Source: Omphiscola glabra (Eukaryota > Mollusca > Gastropoda > Lymnaeidae). Taken from it: 64,000 bases of DNA. The stretch is taken from the NCBI GenBank assembly GCA_964017045.1, contig OZ024802.1, positions 9,188,435 through 9,252,434 on the forward strand. The letters are read 5' to 3'. A program made the position numbers and the translations under genes. Under the pieces are notes generated by a model. It was not told the origin of the DNA, did not search any database, and worked only from the letters and a program-made list of their open reading frames with translations. Position 1 is the first letter of the stretch. Each line of letters opens with the position of its first letter. Shown here piece after piece: positions 12,601 through 24,600 of the stretch.

Positions 12601-15600
12601 GAGAAAGTTTGCTCTCAGTTGTAAGTTGAGCCACATAAAACAATCATTTTCAAATGTGTTTCATATTTGGAAACGTACCCTCTTTTAGTGATGTATACAA
12701 TTGTGTTAATTCCATGCCCTTTAATTCCCTTCAGAGAATGTTACCGATTCGGCAAGTCTATTACTTTCAGCTGCAGATCATCAGAAGCTCTGTCAATATC
12801 ACATGACAAACAGCATGGTGAGCAGAAGAAACCGGTTCACAATTAGCATTTTTTTAATTTTGGTTATTCATGTTCTTGAGGGCCTTAAATAAACTGGCAG
12901 TTGTGGCGCCTTGTCAGGCAGATGACAACTTTTTCCATTTCTCTCCAAGTCATCAATCGGCTTTGCGCATAAATAGGTTTTATTTAAATTAATTCCAAAT
13001 TGTTTTTGGTTGGTCGGAAAATTTCGTCGGAGATTATATTCTTTGAAAACGGACACATACACCTGACATATTATGTACACTGAACTGTTTTAAAAGCAAT
13101 GTAAATGAACACTGATGTCCAGTCTTTTTCAAAGGTCCATCACTCATCTTCAATTATTATTTTTCTTAACTTTTGTCCACTCATTTATATGTCAAACTTT
13201 TTCTTTTTATGTTATTACAACTCAAATAATTTTGGTAATATTAAAATTTAATTTAAAAAATGTGTGAAACTTTAACATTTGCAGCAAGTAGGTCAAGCTT
13301 AGGGGGCTTCCTAAGACATAAGTGATATCCCAAGACATAAGTGATATCCTAAGACCTTGGTGATATTCCAAGACATAAGTGATATCCCAAGACCTAAGTA
13401 ATATTCCAAGACATAAGTGATGTCCCAAGACCTAAGTAATATCCCAAGATGTAAGTGATATCCCAAGACCTAAGTGATATCCCAAGACATAAGTGACGTC
13501 CCAAGACATAAGTGATATCCCAGTCGTGTTCTAAGGATTGAACTTACAAATACTGTGCTACTCAGTTTAACAGTTAAATTGCAAGGCTTATGACATCACT
13601 TGACAAAGCTGCTATATTATTTCAGAGAATTGAGGATCTGTTGTAATGTAAATAATTAAATTTTGGCTTTGAAAATTCAATAAGTGTTCTGTTGAAAATA
13701 ATATGTGAAACAAGGTACGGGAAAATCTGGAAAAAAGGGAGGTAACAAAACCATGAGCCCGTCTGCAAGAAGCCTTCTTCGGCTAAAAACAAGGAGTAAC
13801 AGAAATATAGCAATTAAAATAAACACTTGACTGAAATGTAATATTCCAGAGCACACTGTCCTTGTTTTGTTACGTCCTCTTTTTTATGTTTTCCCAAAAC
13901 TTTGTTTCACATATTTTGCTTTTAGCTTAGTTGACTGCAGTCTCTCTTGCCCCCCCCCCCTCCTTTTCCACACTGTTATCATTTTGAAAATAAGCAGTGG
14001 ATTATTTTATTCTTTTGAATTTCTTGTGATTATTATAATTACAGTATGACAAGTGTACAATGTATTTATTCCTTTTAAAGGCTTTTATAGAAAATCTTTC
14101 AGTAATGAGTACACTTTACAAAAACATTAATGCAGTTGCTGGACGGCCTCGCCGAATGCATTAAACTTTTCAGCTGGCAGCATTAGCCCCCACCCCCCCC
14201 CTGGATTATTTGTTGAAACCCCCAACTTACCGTGAGGGACCTCTATAGAAGATCCCAGGAAGAAATCAGTGAGGAATGTGCGACAGTACATGCGAACCAA
14301 TCGTTTGACAGCATCCAGCAGCTGGTCAACTGTTGACTGGAGATCTTCCAGCAGTGAGCAGCGAATGGCAACACTGGAAGTAAGTTAACATTATAATTAA
14401 AACTGATGTTACCCTTTCTCCCATAGTTGAAGCAATTTCCCTTTATCTGCTAAATCTATGATCATACCCTGCTCACTGTCATGTTAAGAAAAGTATGTCA
14501 GACTTCAAAGTGGATTCATAAAAACATCAAATAGATCAATCATCTCTGCACTTCAACAATTTCACATAGTCTGAAAAACATACGTTTTTTTTATGTAAAG
14601 ACAGTTTTTTTGTCTTTACATTAAACTAACTTTATTTTTTCTCCTGCCATTTTGTTTAATCTGTGTAATGTTTTTCCTTTTCTCTGCGATCCAATACAAA
14701 CCTTTCTCCACTAAGAAGACTTCTCTACGGCTAAGCAGCCATTTTATTGCCCCCCAAGTTGTGCTTAAAAATTTAATGAATAGTAATAAATCTATCTGTC
14801 ATTGATTTATTTACTTGAGAGCTTCTTGTGTATCCTTATCTTGGTGACCTCCACCATACATAATCTGAGACTTGGAGCTGGGATTCTGTACAGACATAGC
14901 AAACATGATTCAATTACAGTTGGTATACAGAGATTAATGTGGAATAGGTACACAAAGAATTAAATATGGAACAGGTATACAGAGATAAATATTGAAGAGG
15001 TATAAAGAGATTAATTTGGAATAGGTACACATAGATTAATATCAAATAAGTAAAGAGAGTTTACAATCAAATAATTGTAACTAGTAGAGAAGTATGTTTG
15101 TCTTTTGTTATTTTAAGCAGCAGAAAAGCTGATGTATTCCCAATGCTTTTTCAATCCTTGATTAACCAGCTATTAAATAAAATAGTAAACAATACAAGAG
15201 CTACCAGTAGTGAGAACACCAGTGCTACCAGTAGTGAGAACACTAGTGCTACCAGTAGTGAGAACACCAGTGCTACCAGTAGTGAAAACACCAGTGCTAC
15301 CAGTAGTGTGAACACAAGTGCTACCAGTAGTGAGACACCAGCAGATCTCACATCAATTACTGATTAAACATCCGCACTATACATAGAGCACTGGCTTTAC
15401 AGGTCATGCACACACACACACTCACTCAGTCACAACCTAGATGGAACCTTGGTCTGTACCACTCACCGTTAACTCAGCAATGTTTCGACCAAGCTTGTCT
15501 AATGTTTTCGTCAATTCTACAGTTTCTATCCGGGCCAAGCTGACGCAGAGGGCTTTAACGGACTGCTGTAAGCCTTCGATGTGGAAGTTTTCCCCCTTGG

Positions 15601-18600
15601 ATAAGACACATTCATTTTAATAAAAAGGTCAAGAAAGAAACCCTAGAATGGCCTGGTCTAAAAATGAAAAGCTCTTTAAAATGAGCACTAGAACATATTG
15701 AAAAAAGTTAATTGCTATAATCCTTAACATGTAAATGTGCTCCTAAGGTTTTATTTCTTGAACCACAAATTTTGTATCAATTCAGTCTTACCAGAAGTGT
15801 TGTCAGACTTAAACAGGAATTTCCCTGATATCCATTAATTCTTTTACTTAACAATTCATTTTTTTCCCTTCACTAATAAATTATGACACTCTCGCCATGG
15901 AATATAAAAATAACTGACGTTCTTCAGTAATTAGGTCTTTAATTCCTATCTCTAATGCATGTCCCCTGTCAGCGATGGTGTTGTAACCCAACAATGCAGT
16001 AACCACTACATTAACCAACTAATGCATGTCCCCTGACAGCGATGGTGTTGTAACCCAACAATGCAGTAACCGCTACATTAACCCACTGAGGTCACTGACT
16101 CCATTCACCTCATTAAAATGCTCCAGTAAGACATCGATCTCATGGTAAAAAGTGTCCAGATAAACAGACAGGGCGTCCCTGTAAAGAAGAACCAATGAGC
16201 ATCAGCACCATTACAAGACTCTGCTAATTAATTGTAAGGCTTTTCACAACATTCTACTTACACCACATAAATGATACAGAGCAACACGTTACAACAGGCA
16301 AAGACAATTCTCATTGAAGGGGAGTGATTACAACAACAACAAATTAAATTTTGTAAATGTTCCTAAGACAAAAAGAATAATAATAGAAAATTTAGTTTTA
16401 GCAAGGAGAGACTCTTAGTATGGCTAAAAAAACATGTTGTTGATAGTGTTGAGATCATCACACTGACCTAATTGATAGTGTTGAGATCATCACACTGCCT
16501 AATTGATCGTGTTGAGATAATCACACTGACCTAATTGATAGTGTTGAGATAATCACACTGACCTAATTGATAGTGTTGAGATAATAACACTGAACTAATT
16601 GATAGTGTTGAGATAATCACACTGACCTAATTGATAGTGTTGAGATAATAACACTGAACTAATTGATAGTGTTGAGATAATCACACTGACCTAATTGATA
16701 GTGTTGAGATAATCACACTGACCTAATTGATAGTGTTGAGATAATCACACTGACCTAATTGATAGTGTTGAGATAATAACACTGAACTAATTGATAGTGT
16801 TGAGATAATAACACTGAACTAATTGATAGTGTTGAGATAATCACACTGACCTAATTGATAGTGTTGAGATAATCACACTGACCTAATTGATAGTGTTGAG
16901 ATCATCACACTGCCTAATTGATCGTGTTGAGATAATCACACTGACCTAATTGATAGTGTTGAGATAATCACACTGACCTAATTGATAGTGTTGAGATAAT
17001 AACACTGAACTAATTGATAGTGTTGAGATAATCACACTGACCTAATTGATAGTGTTGAGATAATAACACTGAACTAATTGATAGTGTTGAGATAATCACA
17101 CTGACCTAATTGATAGTGTTGAGATAATCACACTGACCTAATTGATAGTGTTGAGATCATCACACTGACCTAATTGATAGTGTTGAGATCATCACACTGA
17201 CCTAATTGATAGTGTTGAGATAATCACACTGACCTAATTGATAGTGTTGAGATAATCACACTGACCTAATTGATAGTGTTGAGATAATCACACTGACCTA
17301 ATTGATAGTGTTGAGATAATCACACTGACCTAATTGATAGTGTTGAGATAATCACACTGACCTAATTGATCATGTTGAGATCATCACACTGACCTAATTG
17401 ATAGTGTTGAGATAATCACACTGACCTAATTGATAGTGTTGAGATCATCACACTGACCTAATTGATAGTGTTGAGATGATCACACTGACCTAATTGATAG
17501 TGTTGAGATAATCACACTGACCTAATTGATAGTGTTGAGATGATCACACTGACCTAATCGATAGTGTTGAGATAATCACACTGACCTAATTGATAGTGTT
17601 GATCTAACAACGCTGATCTAATTGATCATGTTGAGATAATCACACAGACCTAATTGATAGTGTTGAGATAATCCCACTGACCTAATGATGAAACAGCTTC
17701 TTTTCTTTCTATTCAGCTTTTAATTTAAAATCAAGATGGAAATTAACTCATTCAATTACACCAGAGAGTTGAGGTCAAACATAAACGCACTTTGTGCCAC
17801 AGAATCAAACACAATAAGGTGCATCACTAGTTTAAATATTAGGTAAAGGGAATACAACTAAGATAAGTTGATGAATGAAATGAAAAAGGGATAAAAGCTT
17901 ACTGAGACACAGCTGTGCCATCAGGATTGATGTACTCTTTGGGGAAATACAACATCTGGATGTCATCATCTCTCTAAAAGAAAAAGTAAAAATTACCATC
18001 TTATATTTGCTACACATGATTTTTTTAAAATAAAGTTCTAGTTAGCATTAATGGCATCATAACAGAACCAGTCATGGTGGAATCTTTATCTTTTTTTGTT
18101 TTTAATCCATATTTTTCCTAATCAAACCCCACAGAATTGAATTAGTACAATATTACTTTCAAATTTTGTTTTTCAAAAATCAATTATGGATTATTTTGCT
18201 CAGCGTTTGGAGAACCAACAAACAAGTAATTTCAAAGACACTCACTGAGCTTATAAATGGCATTATGTAATGTTACTCTTCAAATGACAGAAAGAAACTC
18301 ACCGTTCTTATAAATGACATTATGTAATGTTACTGCTCAAAAGGAAGAAGGAAACGCACTGTTCTTATAAATGACATGTAATGTTACTAATCAAATGACA
18401 GAAAGAAACTTACTGTTCTTATAAATGGCCTAGACACTTCCTCACAGGATACCAGCTCCAGGCATATATCCCTGTCCAACTTTTGACAGGAATGGACATA
18501 GTCAAATTTGGCCAGGGGGAGACCACTGAAAGATATATTACAGCATTGTTACATCATTCCATTTATTCATAAAAAATGTTAATGAATTAAGTACATTAAA

Positions 18601-21600
18601 TGGATTTTAGATTAGGTATAATGTACCAAAAGAAAAAGTATTGAACATGCATGTTTAATTTGAAGGGCTAAACTTTGTAGAATTTTCTGTCTAAAAAACC
18701 AGGATGTGCAAAATTCAGACATGGTGTTAAATTTATTAAACGTATGTTAAACTTTGAAACTTTAAAATCTTGACATAATTTTAATATATGAATTTTATTT
18801 CTCAATAGAAATATTACTATGTGGGCCAAGTTAGAGAATGAGCATCCTGATTTACATGACTAACAAGGGAGTAGAGAGCACTTATTTGGCTCATACATAC
18901 ACGCCTAGTGCTGTTCAGTAAGTACTGTAATTTTCACAGAATATATTTATAGTTTAAGGTCTCATAACCAATGGAACCAAATGAAACAATGTGGAAACCC
19001 ATCAAGCATTTGCACAAACACTTTGTGGAACTCACTTGCAGAGATATTCAGTTCTGTCGTAGACTTTGAGAATAAACTTGTTTGTGTCTGGCTGTGGGTC
19101 AGTAGGTGCAACAGTGTACAGAACATGGCTGATGATCAAATCAACCTCAGAATTGGCTGAGGAAAGAAACACAATTACATTACGTGCATATCACGTCAAA
19201 ACATACCATTTTTTTTAAGAAACATAATCTGTGGTTAGATTTACTTATAATGAGATTAGAAAAGTTCTGAGGGTAACTACGAATCACATGTGAACAAGAC
19301 AAGTTCTGTGGTTAGATTTAAATAATAGCACAGGTTATTGAAATTAGTGAGTGTCTGAGGTTATCTTAACAGGTAAATTAACAAAGTTCTACTTTAACTC
19401 ACTATTACAGTTAACTAACAAATATCTCAGGTAGGTACTCCAACTCAAATTTTCAAATACATCAGACATACACAAATAGCATATCATTGGAAAGAGCTGG
19501 CTCAAAGCTTTTCAATGACACCAAGATAATCTTTCTATGACTTATAGAAGAAAAGTTATGAATTTTTTAGTGATTTATTTTTCCCCACTATTCGGCTTTG
19601 TATTTAAATTTTAAAACTGTGATCGCATTATTACACTTTTTGTACTATTTTGCTTGTATCTTTTTGGCTATTAAAGTTAGAGCTCTCAAATTTGGAGGAG
19701 ACATTTACAATACAGTGTTTAACAAAAAAAAAATACATGAATTGTGAAATAACTTATTATATTTTATTAAATATGACTTTATGAGCATATGGCATGGATA
19801 AAAATAATTGGTGGAAAATTTAATTTTTCAAAAAGTGACATAATTACTAAACCAATAAAGCTACTGCTATAAAATTTTCAATACAAACAGATAATGTCCA
19901 TATAAAAGTAAGGCACATTTAAAATAAATGAAATACAGATCAGAAAAATTTATGCAATTTTAGAAAAAATATTTGATGAAAAGCAACCACGGCCGAGACA
20001 TTTTTACATTTAAATACATAACTTTTAATCTAATAAAGCTACTGCTATAAAATTTTCAATACAAACAGATAACGTCCATCTAAAAGTAAGGCACATTTAA
20101 AATAAATGAAATACAGATCAGAAAAATTTATGCAATTTTAGAAAAAATATTTCATGAAAAGCAACCACAGCCGAGACATATTTACATTTAAATACGTAAC
20201 TTTTAAACTAATAAAGCTACTGCTGTAAAATGTTCAATACAAACAGATAATGTCCATCTTAATGTAAGGCACATTCAAAATAAATGAAATACAGATCATA
20301 AAAATGTATTAAACTTTAGAAAAAATATTTCATGAAAAGCAACCACGGCCGAGGCCTTTTTACATTTACATACATAACTTTTAAACTAATAAAGCTACAG
20401 GTAAAAAAATTTCAATACAAACAGATAATGTCATTCTAAAAGTAAGGCACATTTAAAATAAATGAAATACAGATGAGAAAAATGTATTAAATTTTAGAAA
20501 AAATATTTCTTTAAAAGCAACCATGGCCGAGACATTTTTACATTTAAATACTTATCTTTTAAACTAATAAAGCTTCTGCAATCATATTTTCAGTAATAAC
20601 ATTTTGGGACAATCCAAATGTAACAGAATATTCAAATGTTGCAAAAGCAATTAAAATCATCCTATACAAAATTCAAAAATGTCATTTAATCTTTTGACAT
20701 TGATGTGCGTCTTTAAGCATAACTTTTAAACTAACAATGCTAATTCAATAAAATCCAAAGTACAAATAGACAGTGACAATCTCAATATAATAAAACATCC
20801 AATGCAATATCGCAATCCACGGTCCACAGCAATAGATAGTGTCCTAGTCCACAGCAACAGATTGTATCCTTGTCCACCTGAAAGTATACAAAATGATAAA
20901 AATAAAACTTTAAAATGAGTGAACTGAAAATTCAAATGAATTTCATCAAAACACACAATTAAACAAAATGAAAATCTCCCATAAGAACATCAGAAATTAA
21001 ATGTGACAATGTTGTCCACCTGAAAGTATACAAAAATTTAAAAATTAACTTTAAAATGAGCGAGCTGAAAATTCAAATAAATTTCATCAAAACATGCAAT
21101 TAAACAAAATAAAAAATCTCCCATAAGAAAATCAGAAACTAAATGTGACAATGTTGTCCACCTGAAAATATACAAAATATTAAAAATTTAATTTTAAAAT
21201 AAGTGAACTGAAAATTGAAATAAATTTCATCAAAATACAATTAAATGTGACAATGTTATTTCTTCATGATCTTTGTCAGAAATAACCAACTTACAAAACA
21301 AAACTTCTTTACATACCCGACTTAATCTCCAAAAAACTCCTCTTCCAGTCCATGGTTTTGTTGACCAGAGCTTTAACCTTGGCATCAACAAAACCGGTTG
21401 AAGCATTAGGGGCTCTTTTAAATTGGGCATGACCATCCCCAAAACCCTCTCACTATGGATATTATGAACAGGGGCTGATGAGGTCAGGGCCATTAATTCT
21501 GCTGATGGATTAGCCAGTGCCCCAACAAGATACGCCTCAAGCTTCCTGTTTAAGACCAATACAAATCCTATAGTATAGACAGAGCAGAAACTGTCTCAAA

Positions 21601-24600
21601 AAATCGTGGACACAGTTCGCGGCACCGGAGCTTCAGCAACACTTCATCCTCATCGATTGGTAGATTAAAAACATCTTCCTCCATCGTCAATATCAATTTG
21701 GGTTGTTTGTTGATCAGGAAATGATATCAGTAATTCTGGAAAAAAACTGATCAGGAGTAATAATTAGGATTATTATGAATACATATAAATAATAATTAAA
21801 TAATTTTAGATAGGCCACACAATGTTCTTTAGTTTATGTACATTTATAGTTGTTTAATAACTTAGTACTAAAGGCTAGTCTATCTTACTAATTCATTGCT
21901 CATCGCATGTCAGCACACCTTGATCTCTTTGCTGTCTTATTTACATGTATTATTGACCCAAAGCATGCTCTTATATATGAACTATATTAGGCCTAAAGTG
22001 TAATTATTATTAAAAACCAGTTATTAAAATTGTATAATTATAATCAAACTACTAAGTTATAATGCAGCATTTATTTATTAAGTTATTTCAAAAAGGTTTT
22101 AAATAATAATAACCATTGTTTACATTTGATATACACCACTTCCGGTAGATAGAGTGGAAAAAAATGGCCACGGCTTGGCAGCCTTAAATTTTTAGTCACG
22201 TCGCTCAAGCTCTAATTTAGTTGCGTAATGATCAGTACTCTTTTAAAAAACTGTTTCACCTTCAATTACATATAAACTATGATCTCAAGTAATTTCCAAG
22301 TCTCCACACGCTTTAAATAAAAAAAGAAAGCACAGCGAACACACTTACCCCAATCAACCTTTCAATTGATCGTCTCAGCATGGTCGGATCTCCTCTTTAT
22401 CGATACCCTCGTAACCGGCATGCATCGCGGATTCAAATTAAAATAAGCAAGTCCCTCTATTTTTAGAAATGACGCAAAGCAACGCGAAACACCGACATCT
22501 ACCGAAAACGAAAAGCGCCGTCTGATCACAGCGATCGCCGCTCGGCGGCCTTCGTTTTTCTGCCGCCGGCGGCGAAGTATTGGGGTGCCTATCTCAGGTA
22601 ATTTTACTGCTACAAGTAAAGCCATCAGGCTCCATGGTCAGACTGACTTACTATCACAGGTGAATAAGACGGGCTCCGTACTGAACTGGGTGTACACAGT
22701 GACTTTGACTGAGGTGGTACCCGTGTGATACTCTCTTATCTGGTTGATGAGATACCCCTGGTTTGTCTTCTCATCGGTTGACAAGTAAGATTTCTTTAAA
22801 CTGTAGAAAATAAACCTTATTAACTTTAAAATGTTACTTGTACTCTCTTACCCATTTCTTTAAATATTGAATATAAAACTTTAATTGAAGGAGGTTGATG
22901 ACTTTAGTTGGTCAATGCTAATTTTAATATTTCCTACCACAAATTGATGACAATACACAAACACTTACTCAGCCACCATCTGACAGAATGACTCTGACTC
23001 TGGATCAATAAATGTTCGTTTTCTCAGCCCTTCAAATCTTTTATCCTGTAAATTGTAAATAACCACAAGCCGTTTATATTCCCATTTTACTAAGGAGATC
23101 TAAAAATTCTAGTGCACTTATTTTGTTAATTAATATTAATAGATGGCCAAGAGAAATAGTTCAGAAATACAGTCTTTATAAATATTTGAACGCACTATTA
23201 TTTTGTTTAAAGTGTATTTGAAATACATATTTTGTTTGAAAACATGGCAAGAAAATAATCCTATACGGCAACATTATTATATTATTAAGTGTGTCATTCA
23301 GTTGGTGTTTTCAACATTAAGAAGAATAAGTATCTTTTAAAATTAAAATGTTAGTTTAACAAATTACAGAGAGCTCAATGGAAATAAATTCTTTATTTTG
23401 CAATCAAGCCCAAACATCACGAATAAATGTACATTCTTTCGGTGAATTACATCTATGTACTGGAGTAGGCCTAGTAAAAATATTAAAATTTTTCTAACTA
23501 ATTATAGTGTCAGTAATGAATAGTTAAAGTAATTATTTCATCACAAGCAGTGGTTCCCATCACCAACCATGGGGAGACAAAAACTTCATTTGGGTTCTGC
23601 AAAAAAACTCTAAAATTTTCAAATTCCCTTTGTTTGAACAGTTTTTTATATTGGATCCATCAATTTAATAACTTTATCAATTTATAGCACAAGTTTAAAG
23701 GAGTTGCGTCTAAGCATTTTGGCATATAATTTTGATTATTTCTTTGAAATTAAACTATTCTTATTTCGGCACTGTAAATCATTTACTTAAAATTTAAACT
23801 AACCTGAGATACTCTCCATGAAGGTGGTCTTGGTGGTTTTCCTGAAACATTTCTCCTAATTTCATTCACAGGGGCAGCATCATAGGCGGCAGAAGAAAAA
23901 ACTATTGGTGGGCTACCTTTCAGAAATTCCTCTTCACTTGATCCAAAAGTCTTGACTCCAAATTCATCGAAGTTAAATGCCTCAAATCCTATAGGAGGCG
24001 ATTTTGCAGACAGAGGTGGAGCTTTATCTGGCATCCATATGTGGTCATCTGTTGCTTGGTCATAAGCCGCTGAACTGTTTTGATGAGAATGAGCCATGTA
24101 GAAGCTTGGAAAAGCTTCTCCAAAAGAAAACGTTTGGCGTGACAGAGGCTGGGCAGATGAGTTGTCACCATAAGATACAGATTCTTTCCTTCCACGGGAA
24201 TAAAGTGGGTCAAAGTAATCCAGGGAGAGGTACTCATGTTCTGGGAGAGCCTCTCCCAGCTTGATGAGATCTCCATCTAATGCTTGAGTTGTGGGTTCCA
24301 CTGGAAAAATGCTTTGATCAAATCCTGCTACTGCTATTGGGTTTTTAGTGTTGTCTATTGGTGAGGCTGATGATTCCCTCAATGTAAACACTTCCCCGCA
24401 GCTGGCGGGTCGAGGGAGGCTTATATTTGGGATGTAGCCAAATTTTGAAGAACTGGTCAGCATGTTATTATTGTTATTAACAGGTTGGTGATCATAAGCA
24501 GCAGATGAGTAAGGCATGGACAATCCAAAGTTTACTTGGCTTGCTGGGTTGAAAAGACTAAAGTTATTATTTGAAGGAAATCTAGAATTGGAGGCTGACT

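Noticed and set aside
15098..15367. Secretory or Ser/Thr-rich protein from the 24-bp repeat
   Set aside because: Intronic minisatellite with a multiple-of-three unit. No start context, homology or splice evidence.
22362..22625. 87-codon minus-strand frame between PIK3C2 exons 3 and 4
   Set aside because: No similarity to the kinase, and exon 3 joins exon 4 directly in phase without it. It overlaps a locally GC-rich stretch of intron.
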